Assembly: GCA_036796435.1 (NCBI GenBank) | Contig: DAIRCY010000018.1 | Coordinates: 1 to 33,475, forward strand | DNA: 33,475 bases | Direction: 5' to 3' | From: JAJYVT01 sp036796435 | GTDB lineage: Bacteria > Actinomycetota > Acidimicrobiia > Acidimicrobiales > RAAP-2 | Part shown: positions 7,297 to 15,204 of the stretch, piece by piece | Layout: each line of letters starts with the position of its first letter | Numbering within the stretch: position 1 is the first letter of the stretch | Position numbers and translations under genes: made by a program | The notes under the pieces: model-generated | What the model was told of the DNA's origin: nothing | The model's database searches: none | What the model saw: the letters and a program-made list of their open reading frames with translations, nothing else

Positions 7297-8465
7297 ACGC
7301 CCAACGCGGCGCGCTGGGCCGGCCGGTCCGGTCCGGTGAGGACCGTCCGCAGCGGCGTCCGACGCACGAGCGCGACGAGGACCCCCGTGCCGAGCAGCGT
7401 CCCGACGAACAGGAGGAAGCTCGCCGTCGCCCAGTTCGACGCGCCGGTCAGTCCCGCGTGCGCGAGGCCGGTGTAGATGAGCTGGAGCACGAGCACGTGC
7501 GCGAGGTAGAAGCCGCCCGAGGCATCCGCTCCCCACGTGACGAGTCCGTCGGACGACGCGGGCGCCCGGGGGCGAGCCCGCTGCGCCCACCTGCAGCCGA
7601 GCGCCCAGAGCCCGGCGCATGCCGCCAGGAACCACACCACGGCGACCGGTTGGAAGAGGTCGGACGCATGACCCGGCGTGTTCCCGATCTCGAGTCCGTA
7701 GGCGTAGTACGCCTCGGTCCCGGCGCCGACCGCGAGCACCGCCATGAGGATCCGCGCCGAGTGGCGCTCGATGAAGCGCTGCAACTCACCGAGATGGGCA
7801 GCGGCGAGCGCGCCGCTCACGAAGTAGAGCTGGTACCCCATCACGTAGCGGGGGTTGATGAGGACGAGGTCGACGGCCCGAAGCGCGTGGAGCGGCCCCG
7901 TGCGCCAGGAGAAGTAGTGCGAGAAGGTCATCATCGCGAGCTGCAACGCGAAGCTCGCGCCGAACACGAGGGCGTGGTGCCCGCGGGTGCGCCGTACGAT
8001 CCAGAGGACACCGGGCAGGACGACGTACACCTGGAACAGGACGACGAGGAAGTACAGCTGGTAGTAGCCGTTCTCCAGGTAGTTCACGACGGTCGAGCCG
8101 AGTGTGACGGGCCCCGATGCGGACGCGACGGTGTACAGCAGGTAGATCCCGGTCCAGGCCAGGAAGGGCACGAGCAGGATCCCGATGCGCCGGGTCCAGA
8201 ACCCCGCGAGCGTGCGCCGTGTCTCGAGCTGGCTGTAGGAGGCCAGGAGCGCCGAGAGGAAGAAGAAGACCTCCCGGGTTGCGTGGAGCACCATGACGAG
8301 GCTCCATCCGACCTGGCTCCCTCCCGGCACGGGCCACAGCACCGCGTGCTGGGCGATGACCGCCACGAACGCCACGACGCGGAAGAGGTCGAATTCCCTC
8401 AGGTACACGCGCGGGGCGCGCTCCCGCTCGGCCGTAGGCCCAGGAGCCGTGACCGCCGGTGACAT
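7236..8465 (-). CDS. Acyltransferase-3 family membrane protein (last gene of the sulfolactate-type operon)
   Basis: Integral membrane O-acyltransferase of the OafA/acyltransferase-3 family, 409 residues with about ten hydrophobic segments. Seen: the family's R-X10-H motif at the first membrane helix (Arg of FRVVAFVAVIAQH to its His), ATREVFFFLSA with the conserved Arg, and YYQLYFLVVLFQ. Known members move acyl groups across or at the membrane onto sugars of lipopolysaccharide, peptidoglycan, polyketides or exopolysaccharide. The ATG at 8465 shares one base with the stop of the upstream acyltransferase (TGATG), so translation is likely coupled. The C-terminal tail overlaps the convergent SGNH hydrolase gene. 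It resembles its upstream neighbour, suggesting an old tandem duplication followed by divergence. Donor and acceptor are unknown. Confidence 0.88.
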   Translation of the reverse strand: MSPAVTAPGPTAERERAPRVYLREFDLFRVVAFVAVIAQHAVLWPVPGGSQVGWSLVMVLHATREVFFFLSALLASYSQLETRRTLAGFWTRRIGILLVPFLAWTGIYLLYTVASASGPVTLGSTVVNYLENGYYQLYFLVVLFQVYVVLPGVLWIVRRTRGHHALVFGASFALQLAMMTFSHYFSWRTGPLHALRAVDLVLINPRYVMGYQLYFVSGALAAAHLGELQRFIERHSARILMAVLAVGAGTEAYYAYGLEIGNTPGHASDLFQPVAVVWFLAACAGLWALGCRWAQRARPRAPASSDGLVTWGADASGGFYLAHVLVLQLIYTGLAHAGLTGASNWATASFLLFVGTLLGTGVLVALVRRTPLRTVLTGPDRPAQRAALGVYPPPREPAMAEAIAPAITR

Positions 8466-9715
8466 CAGCCGCTTCGGGCCGTCGCCTCGGTCGCGCCGCC
8501 CCACCGGCCGGGCCGGTCTCCGTCCACCTGGCGGGCGTCCCCGTCGTCGTCGACGTCGATCGGCGAGACGAACGCCCGCCGCTCCGCATCTTCCGCGCGA
8601 CGCAGGTCGCGGGGAAGCCACGTGGCCCAGCGCTCCCGCTTGCGACCGGTGAGCGGCACCGCGAGGGGGGTGCGCGCCAGGATGCTCGAAAGGAGCACGC
8701 AGCCGAGGAAGACGATCGCCACCGCGGCAGCGGAGACGACCGGCCACGGCAGGGAGCCGTTCAGCGACCGCCAGCCGAGGTCGGCCAGCGCGTACACGAA
8801 GAGCATCTGGGCAAGATAGACGGAGTAGGAGTTGTCCGAGCCGGACATCGCCATGGCGCGGATCCTGCGCGACCTTCCGGGCTCGACGAGCCACACCCCG
8901 AAGAGGTACACGCAGGCGATGGCCCCGATGTTGAAGGGGATCACGATCGGCTGGAGCGGGTCGGCCGCCGAGCCGAGCCACGACGCAGCGTTCTCATGGG
9001 CCGCCACGTACCACCCCTCCGCGACTGCGCCGGCCAGGACCGTCGCAGCGAAGACCTTCCAGCCGTTGCGCACGAGCCAGCCGTGCACGGCGTCGAGGTT
9101 CAGTGCCACCACCATGCCGGCGACCAGGTACAAGAGGTACGAGGTGACCTCTCTCGTCGCCCAGTAGCCGCGCATGTGGGGAGGAAGGACGCCCCAATGC
9201 ATGAGGGACGTCATCAGCACCTGGATCGCGAGGACGACCCACACGACGAGCCACGGGCGCGCGGCGAATCGCCGCACGACCCAGTACAACGCCGGGAACA
9301 GCACGTAGAACTGCATGATCACGAGGAGGTAGTAGAGCTGGTAGTAGCCCGTGCCGAGCAGGTAACCGAAGTGCCCGAGGCCGTTCCACACCCCGAACCC
9401 CGAGCCCGGCACCGACACCAGGAAATAGATCAGGGTCCAGCAGATGTAGGGCACCGCCACCGAGATGAAGCGCCGGCGGTAGAAGTAGCGGTAGCCGATC
9501 CGGTGCAGGTCCGAGTAGCCGTACGTGAGCATGCACGCGGAGATGAACAGGAATGCCTCACGGGTGACGTGGAGCAGCATCAGCGCTCCCCCGACTGAGA
9601 GCGCGGCGGCCGGCGCGAAGAAGATCAGCGTGTGCGTCGAGACGACGCCGGCCTGCTTGACAGGCCGCATCGCGTCGACGTGGTCGAGCCGAGGCTTCGA
9701 GGCGCGCGTGGTCAC
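8465..9715 (-). CDS. Acyltransferase-3 family membrane protein (first of tandem pair)
   Basis: Second integral membrane acyltransferase-3 protein, 416 residues, about ten membrane segments and a charged cytoplasmic C-terminal tail rich in Asp/Arg. The R-X10-H motif is present (RPVKQAGVVSTH), followed by HVTREAFLFISA and GTGYYQLYYLLV, all matching the positions of these motifs in the adjacent copy. The start is GTG 9715, which overlaps the stop of the preceding AMP-forming ligase in a GTGA arrangement. The stop overlaps the next ATG by one base. Such coupling suggests that ligase and both acyltransferases are made in fixed amounts for one pathway. What is transferred is unknown; an activated acid produced by the ligase is a reasonable guess. 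Confidence 0.88.
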   Translation of the reverse strand: MTTRASKPRLDHVDAMRPVKQAGVVSTHTLIFFAPAAALSVGGALMLLHVTREAFLFISACMLTYGYSDLHRIGYRYFYRRRFISVAVPYICWTLIYFLVSVPGSGFGVWNGLGHFGYLLGTGYYQLYYLLVIMQFYVLFPALYWVVRRFAARPWLVVWVVLAIQVLMTSLMHWGVLPPHMRGYWATREVTSYLLYLVAGMVVALNLDAVHGWLVRNGWKVFAATVLAGAVAEGWYVAAHENAASWLGSAADPLQPIVIPFNIGAIACVYLFGVWLVEPGRSRRIRAMAMSGSDNSYSVYLAQMLFVYALADLGWRSLNGSLPWPVVSAAAVAIVFLGCVLLSSILARTPLAVPLTGRKRERWATWLPRDLRRAEDAERRAFVSPIDVDDDGDARQVDGDRPGRWGGATEATARSG

Positions 9716-11256
9716 CGTACGAGGAGCGAGTACACCACCGGCACGCCGCTCACGGCGCTCCTGCGGATCTTGCCCGTCGCGCCCTGAGGCAGATTCCCGA
9801 CGACGTGGTAGGCGACCGGCCGCTTCGGGCGCGAGAGCAAGCGGGTGCAGCCTTCGTGCACCCGGGCGACCACCTCGGCAGCGCGGCCCTCGTCGTCGGG
9901 ACCGGTGACCCCCTTCGCCACGAGGTAGGCGACCGGCACGCAACCGAGGACCTCGTGCTCCCACCCGACGACGGCGACCGACGCCACGTCGGGCTCGGCC
10001 AGGACCGCGTCCTCGACCTCTTTGGGGTAGATCTTCTCCCCGCCACGGTTGATGACGTCGTCTTCGCGCCCGACGAGGAACAGGTACCCGTCGGCGTCCA
10101 GGTACCCGAGGTCCCCGGTCCGGAGCCACCCGTCGGCGTCGAAGCGGTCCGAATAGCCGGTCGACGCGTACGCCCGGATGACGCTCTTCCCGCGGATCTC
10201 CACGTGGCCGACCTCCAGAGAGGCCGCCGGCTCACCCCCGGACGCGACGCGGAGCTCGGTGCCGACGGGCAGCCCCGCCGATCCGGGCTTCCTCGGACCG
10301 CGGAACGGGTTGGCGGTGATCTGGCTCGCCGCCTCGGTCATGCCGTACGTCTCGACGACCGGGATCCCGGTCGCCAGCTCGAACCGCTCCATCACCGGCA
10401 CCGGAAGGGGGGCCGAGGCCGACCGGGCGAAGCGGATGCCCGGCGGCACCTGCTCACCGTCCTCGAGGGTCGCGAGCCTTGCGAGGATGGCCGGCACCGC
10501 GTTGATCCAGCTGACCCGGTGCCGGCCCATCGCATGCCAGAACCCGTGGCGGTGGAACCGGTCGTCCAGCACCACGGTCGCCCCCGCCACGAGCGTGGCG
10601 AGCACGCCTACGACCTCGGCGTTGATGTGGAAAAGCGGCAGCGAGTTGAATCCCCGGTCGGCGGGCGACAGCTCGCAGGCCCGGGCGACCGACCTCGCGG
10701 CGTGCAGCAGCTGCGTTTCGCCGAGACGGATCACCTTGGGGACCCCCGTCGTCCCCGACGTGGACAGCACGACCCCGCCGCCCGCGCCGCCGGCGGTGCC
10801 GAGCGCGCTCGGCGATGTCCCCTCGAGCAGTCCGGATCCCGGAGGCATCGACAGCCACTCGACCGGGCACCGCTCAGGGGCCGACCGGTCGGAGACGACG
10901 ATGTGCGGGCGGGTGCGGGCGCAGGTGGCGGCGAGCTCGGCGTCGGTCGCAGCGTGATCGAGCGGCGCGACCGTCCGCCCGGCGGCCAGCAACGAGAGGA
11001 AGACCACGGCGAACTCGACCGGGTCGTGGAGCGCGACGCCGACCGTCGCAGCCGTGGGGACGGCGAGATCCTCCACGAGCGCGCCCCAACGCGCCACCAG
11101 CCGCCGCGCGCCGCCGTAGGTGACGACCGTTCCGCCGCCGGCCGATTCGAGGTACGGGTGCTCGGGCGAGGTCCGCGACCGGAGCCAGACGAGGCTGGCC
11201 ACCGAGGAGGCGGGGCTGCTGCGAGCGCGCTCTGCAGACCCGATCGCGAAGGTCAC
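9712..11256 (-). CDS. AMP-forming acyl-CoA synthetase/acid ligase
   Basis: Member of the ANL adenylating family (acyl-CoA synthetases and related ligases), 514 residues, cytoplasmic. It activates a carboxylic acid with ATP to an acyl-adenylate and usually passes it to coenzyme A. Seen: the nucleotide loop STSGTTGVPKV, ETYGMTEAA (A5), LRTGDLGYLDADGYLF (A7/A8), VINRGGEKIYPKEVE and the C-terminal catalytic lysine in PQGATGKIRR. No carrier-protein domain is attached. The GTG start at 11256 lies one base after the stop of the VOC gene, and the stop overlaps the next gene by four bases. In this operon the acid could be a fatty acid for the acyltransferases or a sulfolactate-derived acid; the sequence does not decide. 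Confidence 0.9.
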   Translation of the reverse strand: MTFAIGSAERARSSPASSVASLVWLRSRTSPEHPYLESAGGGTVVTYGGARRLVARWGALVEDLAVPTAATVGVALHDPVEFAVVFLSLLAAGRTVAPLDHAATDAELAATCARTRPHIVVSDRSAPERCPVEWLSMPPGSGLLEGTSPSALGTAGGAGGGVVLSTSGTTGVPKVIRLGETQLLHAARSVARACELSPADRGFNSLPLFHINAEVVGVLATLVAGATVVLDDRFHRHGFWHAMGRHRVSWINAVPAILARLATLEDGEQVPPGIRFARSASAPLPVPVMERFELATGIPVVETYGMTEAASQITANPFRGPRKPGSAGLPVGTELRVASGGEPAASLEVGHVEIRGKSVIRAYASTGYSDRFDADGWLRTGDLGYLDADGYLFLVGREDDVINRGGEKIYPKEVEDAVLAEPDVASVAVVGWEHEVLGCVPVAYLVAKGVTGPDDEGRAAEVVARVHEGCTRLLSRPKRPVAYHVVGNLPQGATGKIRRSAVSGVPVVYSLLVR

Positions 11257-11257
11257 C

Positions 11258-11656
11258 TCAGTACGCCATCCTCGGGTCGCGGTAGTGCTTGAACTCGAGC
11301 AGGTTGTCGAAGGGATCCTGCAGCACGAAGGTGCTGTGCACCTCTGCGGTCCCCTCGAACCGGGTGGCCACGTCCCTGAAGAACTGGATCTTGCGAAGCT
11401 GCGCCAGCTCGTACAGCAGGTCGAAGTCCTTGCGCCTGCGGAACGTCACGCCGAAGTGCCGGGGATAGAGCGACAGCGGCGCACTGCGGGGCTCGGGTTC
11501 CGTGAGATGGCAGACCACCTGGTCTCCGAAGAAGTCGATGGTGATCCGGTCCGGATAGCTGCGGGCCAGCTTGCACCCGAGCTGTGTCACGTAGAAGTGG
11601 CGGGCGCGCTCGAGGTCGGACACCGGGATGGCGAGATGGAAGAGATGGTCTCTCAT
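11258..11656 (-). CDS. VOC-superfamily protein (glyoxalase/dioxygenase fold)
   Basis: Single-domain-pair VOC protein of 132 residues. The opening HLAIPVSDLERARHFYVTQL is the classic first beta-alpha-beta unit. His7, His67 (YPRHFGVTF) and Glu121 (LLEFKHYRDP) sit where the family's metal ligands lie, so it probably binds a divalent metal. The ending EFKHYRDPRMAY resembles the EFKAFRDP-type ending common in small bacterial VOC proteins of unassigned function. VOC enzymes include epimerases, lyases, thiol transferases and dioxygenases, so the reaction cannot be named. The ATG at 11656 overlaps the ComA-family stop by four bases (ATGA), tying the protein to that enzyme. Confidence 0.87.
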   Translation of the reverse strand: MRDHLFHLAIPVSDLERARHFYVTQLGCKLARSYPDRITIDFFGDQVVCHLTEPEPRSAPLSLYPRHFGVTFRRRKDFDLLYELAQLRKIQFFRDVATRFEGTAEVHSTFVLQDPFDNLLEFKHYRDPRMAY

Positions 11657-12426
11657 CGCTCGTCCCCTTCGAATGCGGTCAAGGTGTCCGCGCGGAGCCC
11701 GAGCCGGAGCGTTTCGAGCGCGAGCACCGCGGCAGGCGGAACATTACCGAGGTTCACGTTGGCCCCGACCCGGCGCACCATGTGCGCCTGGAGCGCGGTG
11801 GTCGGAGCTTCGAAGAGGAGACGATCGACGGGGAGCTCGCTCACGACCTCTTCGACGAGCCCCACGCGGAGCTGCCCGTCGGCGTGGCAGATCCCCGAGC
11901 TTCCGCTTTCGCGCGCTTCGAGCGTGACGAGCACGGCGCCAGCAGCGAGGTCTTCCTCCACGTACTCGATCCAGCGCCGAGGACCCAGCCGGTCGGAACG
12001 CTCCGCGTCCTTGAACCCGACCTCGGAGATCACGGAGTAATCGTCGGCGAGCTTGCGGACGTACCCGGACTTCTCGAGGTTCGACAGGTCGATCGTCCCG
12101 TTCGACACCTCGACGAAGCGGCACGACCACTCCTCGCAGAGGGCGCGGAACTCGTCGAACCGGTTCTGCAGCACGTACTTCTCGAACAACGTGCCGCCGA
12201 AGTAGAAGTCGATGTCGTTGGTCCGCAACAGCTCCATCTTGTCGCCGAGCTCACGGGACACGACGGCGGTGCCCCACCCGAATTTCACGAAGTCGAGATA
12301 CTCGCCCGCGCTTGCGACGATGTCGCGCAGCGTTCCGAGCGGCAGCCCGCCGTCCACGATCATCGTGAACCCCTCGGCCCGGGGCTTCGCCGATCGATCC
12401 GGCAACGTGAGCGTCGTCGGGTTCAT
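11653..12426 (-). CDS. Phosphosulfolactate synthase family protein (ComA family)
   Basis: TIM-barrel enzyme of the ComA family, 257 residues, full length. Characterised members add sulfite to phosphoenolpyruvate to form (R)-2-phospho-3-sulfolactate, the first step to coenzyme M in methanogens and to spore sulfolactate in Bacillus. Seen in order: TMIVDGG (21-27), DFVKFGWGT (45-53), GGTLFE (77-82), FVEVSNGTI (104-112), SEVGFKDAERSD (134-145), LEARESG (169-175), LFEAP and NLGNVPP. Family members usually have two lysines in the EVGKK segment; here the first is Phe138 and Lys139 is kept. The start is ATG 12426 with AGGAGG ten bases upstream (complement of 12437-12442). It sits 21 bases after a histidine phosphatase gene and overlaps the VOC gene by 4 bases. 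Family assignment is firm; the exact reaction is inferred. Confidence 0.88.
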   Translation of the reverse strand: MNPTTLTLPDRSAKPRAEGFTMIVDGGLPLGTLRDIVASAGEYLDFVKFGWGTAVVSRELGDKMELLRTNDIDFYFGGTLFEKYVLQNRFDEFRALCEEWSCRFVEVSNGTIDLSNLEKSGYVRKLADDYSVISEVGFKDAERSDRLGPRRWIEYVEEDLAAGAVLVTLEARESGSSGICHADGQLRVGLVEEVVSELPVDRLLFEAPTTALQAHMVRRVGANVNLGNVPPAAVLALETLRLGLRADTLTAFEGDER

Positions 12427-12447
12427 CGCTCTCGATCCTCCTCTGGG

Positions 12448-13068
12448 TCAGGCAACTGAAGGAACCGGCGTGTCGCGAAGGAGCGGCAGCGCGTTGTCGA
12501 CGTCGGGCCACGGCATCTGGCCGGGCTCCACGCCGTCGAGCCACGCGAGCAGCACGCGCACCACGCCTCCGTGGCAGACGAGGACGACGTCCCCCGCATG
12601 CGCGTCCAGAATCGTCGCGGCACACGAGGTCGCGCGCTCGTACAGCTGGCGAATCGACTCTCCCCCCGCGGGGGCGGCGTCCGCGTCCACGACCCTCCCG
12701 TCGACGACGCCCGATCGGTCGGCGCCGAGAAGGTCGCTCGGCCGGCCCTCTGCGTCGCCGAGCGACCGCTCCCGCAGACGGGGGTCGATGTGGACGTCGA
12801 GCGAAAGCCTCGACCCGATCGCGGCCGCCGTCTCGAGGGCGCGGCGGAGGTCGCTCGAGTAGAGCACTTCAGGTCCCGGCCCTGCGGCGAGCGTCTCGGC
12901 GCAACGTGCGGCCTGTGCCCGCCCATGAGGGGTCAGGCCCGGGTCGAGCTGACCCTGCACGAGGCCCGTCGCGTTCCACGAGCTCTCCCCGTGCCGGACG
13001 AGCCAGAGGCGGCGGCCCTGCGTCCCCCTCCGCTCCGGTCCGATCGGCGCGCCGATGAAACCGTTCAC
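12448..13068 (-). CDS. Histidine phosphatase superfamily protein (phosphoglycerate-mutase-like)
   Basis: Cytoplasmic phosphatase or mutase of 206 residues. The phosphohistidine motif LVRHGESSWN (His26) is followed by the typical GLVQGQLDPGLTPHGRAQA segment, YSSDLRRALETA, the acidic RERSLGDAEG loop and the second histidine in VLVCHGGVVRVL. Members hydrolyse many small phosphate esters. It is the first gene of the ComA operon and ends 21 bases before ComA. The natural inference is that it dephosphorylates the ComA product, replacing the unrelated ComB phosphatase of methanogens; a cobalamin, sugar-phosphate or phosphoglycerate role is the alternative. GTG 13068 is the first in-frame start, with no strong ribosome site. 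Confidence 0.85.
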   Translation of the reverse strand: MNGFIGAPIGPERRGTQGRRLWLVRHGESSWNATGLVQGQLDPGLTPHGRAQAARCAETLAAGPGPEVLYSSDLRRALETAAAIGSRLSLDVHIDPRLRERSLGDAEGRPSDLLGADRSGVVDGRVVDADAAPAGGESIRQLYERATSCAATILDAHAGDVVLVCHGGVVRVLLAWLDGVEPGQMPWPDVDNALPLLRDTPVPSVA

Positions 13069-13140
13069 GGCGGAATCATCTCAGGCAAACCTTGGGAGGA
13101 TGTTGGGATTGGGTGAACACAGCCTGAAAACGGCCGTAGC

Positions 13141-13187
13141 TGCCCGACCGGCCCCGGAGCTGCCCGACCGGCCCCGGAGCTGCCCGA
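13141..13187. repeat. 20-bp tandem repeat (2.35 copies) between the operon and the rhodanese-ThiF gene
   Basis: Units at 13141-13160 and 13161-13180 are identical (TGCCCGACCGGCCCCGGAGC), with seven further bases of a third copy. They lie in the 178-base stretch between two minus-strand genes, upstream of the histidine phosphatase. No function is evident; they could hold a regulator site or be a slippage duplication. I saw no convincing promoter in this stretch. Confidence 0.9.
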
Positions 13188-13246
13188 AGGCATCGAGCAG
13201 ACGCCTGGCGGCCGGTGCGCGGGCGTCGGCCGCCGCCCCGACCTGC

Positions 13247-14404
13247 TCAGCGCGGGTGCGGCATGCAGAGGTCGTCGTACTCGGCGATGACGATCTCCCC
13301 CGCATCCTCGCCGCACGCCGGGCACTGGGGGTCCCGGCGCACTTTGAAGGTGCGGAACGTCCCGTCGAGCGCGTCGTACGCGAGGAGCCGTCCGACCAGC
13401 GGTTCGCCGAGCCCGAGGAGCATCTTGATGGCCTCGAGCGCCTGGATCGACCCGACGATGCCCGGGAGCACCCCGAGCACGCCGGCCTCGGCGCACGAGG
13501 GGGCCAGCTCGGCAGGCGGCGGCTCGGGGATGAGGCAGCGGTAGCAAGGCCCGTTGTAGGGGTCGAACACCGTGACCTGGCCCTCGAACCGGAAGATCGA
13601 GCCGTGGACCACCGGGATCCGCTTCACGAGGGACGCGTCGTTCACGAGGTATCGCGTCGGGAAGTTGTCGGTGCCGTCGACGATGAGGTCGTAGCCGTCG
13701 AAGATCTCGAGCACGTTGTCGGCGCCCAGTCGCACATCGAAGGTCTCGACATCGATGTCGGGGTTCATCACGCTGAGGGTTTTCTTCGCGGAGTCGACCT
13801 TTCGCTCCCCCACCCGGTCCATGTTGTGCAGGACCTGACGCTGGAGGTTGGAGGCGTCGACCACGTCCATGTCGATGATGCCGATCTTCCCGACGCCGGC
13901 CGCGGCGAAGTACAGCGCAGCGGGCGAGCCGAGGCCTCCTGCGCCGAGCAGCAGGACCTTCGAGTCCAGGAGCTGCAGCTGCCCCTTCTCCCCCACCTCG
14001 GGAAGGAGGAGGTGGCGCTGGTACCGGTTCCGCTGGTCGGCGGTGAGCGTACGGGGTGCCTGCCAGTCGCGGCCCTCGTCCTTCCAACGGTTGAAGCCGC
14101 CGGCCATGGAGGCGACGTCCTTGTAGCCGAGGTCCGTCAGCGTCTTCGCAGCGAACGCCGAGCGGGTGCCGCCGGCGCAGTAGACGACGATCGGCCCTTC
14201 CTTGTCGGGGATCCTCCCCTCGACCCCGAACTCGAGGTTGCCCCGCGGGAGGTGGACGGCGCCCGGGATGGCGCCCTGCTCGTACTCGTCCGGCTCGCGC
14301 ACGTCCAGGAAGACCGCGCTGCCCCGCCGCCGCTCGGCCTCTGCAGGGTCCACTTCGCTGATGGCCGCCTTGGCCTGGGCGAGGAGGTCGCGGGGCGTCG
14401 TCAT
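13247..14404 (-). CDS. Rhodanese-ThiF/MoeB fusion, sulfur-carrier adenylyltransferase/sulfurtransferase
   Basis: Two-domain protein of 385 residues that would adenylate the C-terminus of a small ubiquitin-like sulfur carrier (MoaD/ThiS type) and provide persulfide sulfur. N-terminal rhodanese domain (about 25-115): FLDVREPDEY and the active-site loop YCAGGTRS with Cys76. C-terminal ThiF/MoeB domain (about 125-385): GAGGLGS (154-160), DASNLQRQVLH, GTDNFPTRYLVND, catalytic-type Cys304 in PSCAEAG, and the zinc pairs Cys287/Cys290 (CYRC) and Cys361/Cys364 (CPAC). In MoeZ and Uba4 the order is reversed (ThiF first, rhodanese last). The start is ATG 14404. It lies on the same strand 178 bases before the ComA operon, so it may supply sulfur there or serve molybdopterin, cysteine or thiamine synthesis. 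Confidence 0.9.
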   Translation of the reverse strand: MTTPRDLLAQAKAAISEVDPAEAERRRGSAVFLDVREPDEYEQGAIPGAVHLPRGNLEFGVEGRIPDKEGPIVVYCAGGTRSAFAAKTLTDLGYKDVASMAGGFNRWKDEGRDWQAPRTLTADQRNRYQRHLLLPEVGEKGQLQLLDSKVLLLGAGGLGSPAALYFAAAGVGKIGIIDMDVVDASNLQRQVLHNMDRVGERKVDSAKKTLSVMNPDIDVETFDVRLGADNVLEIFDGYDLIVDGTDNFPTRYLVNDASLVKRIPVVHGSIFRFEGQVTVFDPYNGPCYRCLIPEPPPAELAPSCAEAGVLGVLPGIVGSIQALEAIKMLLGLGEPLVGRLLAYDALDGTFRTFKVRRDPQCPACGEDAGEIVIAEYDDLCMPHPR

Positions 14405-14485
14405 GGCGAAATACCCTACCAGCGCGGTCAACAATTGGATCCGCCGCGGCGCTCGCCGAGCTGGGCCGGCCGCCAGACTGGACGG

Positions 14486-15127
14486 GTGGAGTTCTCCGAG
14501 CTCGTCCGGACGCGGCGCATGGTGCGGAGCTTCTCGGGTCGCCCGGTCCCGCCGGACGTCCTCGACCGGTTGCTCCGGCACTCGTTGCGCGCGCCCAGCG
14601 CGGGCAACACCGGGGCGACCGCGTGGGTGGTCCTCGAGGGGAGCGAAGAGACGAGGTGCTACTGGGAAGCCGCGACGACCGGCGAGTGGCGCGCCCGCTC
14701 CCGGCGCTGGCGCGGGCTCTCCCGCGCGCCGGTGGTGGCGGTCTCCCTCACGGCTCCCGGCGAGTACGTCGCGCGCTACGCCGAGCCGGACAAGGCGCGC
14801 GCCGCGTCGGACCTCGGGCTCGGCGAGTCCGAAGACCGGTGGCCCGTGCCCTACTGGTGGTCCGACGCGGCATTCGGCGTGATGACGCTGCTGCTCGCAG
14901 CAGTGTCCGAAGGGCTCGGGGCGTGCTTCCTCGGCAACTTCCGCTCCGAGCACGACGTGCTCGCCGCGCTCGACGTCCCGGCGGGGTGGCGGCTCTTCGG
15001 CGCGGTGCCGCTCGGCTACGCCGAGGGCGACGACCCGCGCTCCCCTTCACTCGAGCGTCGTCGTCCGGCGACGACCGAGCGGCTCCACTACGGAAGCTGG
15101 GGTGGCGGGAGGCCGGCCTCGCACTAG
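14486..15127 (+). CDS. Nitroreductase-family FMN protein
   Basis: FMN-dependent oxidoreductase of 213 residues. The start EFSELVRTRRMVRSFSGRPV and LRAPSAGNTGATAW are the usual FMN-contacting elements of the nitroreductase fold. A WWSDAAFGVMTLLLAAVSEGLGACFLGN segment (given here as a region, about residues 128-156) is the conserved central helix, and GAVPLGYAEG follows. Family members use NAD(P)H to reduce nitro compounds, quinones, flavins or F420-related substrates. GTG 14486 is chosen because it begins at the conserved N-terminus. It is divergent from the rhodanese-ThiF gene (81 bases between them), and the acyl-CoA ligase gene follows after 77 bases. The substrate is unknown. Confidence 0.83.
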   Translation: MEFSELVRTRRMVRSFSGRPVPPDVLDRLLRHSLRAPSAGNTGATAWVVLEGSEETRCYWEAATTGEWRARSRRWRGLSRAPVVAVSLTAPGEYVARYAEPDKARAASDLGLGESEDRWPVPYWWSDAAFGVMTLLLAAVSEGLGACFLGNFRSEHDVLAALDVPAGWRLFGAVPLGYAEGDDPRSPSLERRRPATTERLHYGSWGGGRPASH

Positions 15128-15204
15128 CGAGCGACGGCGATCGAGCCCCCTGCCGCCCCTGGCAGGACGTCATCGCGCCCGGTCGAACTACGATTGGCCG
15201 ACCG

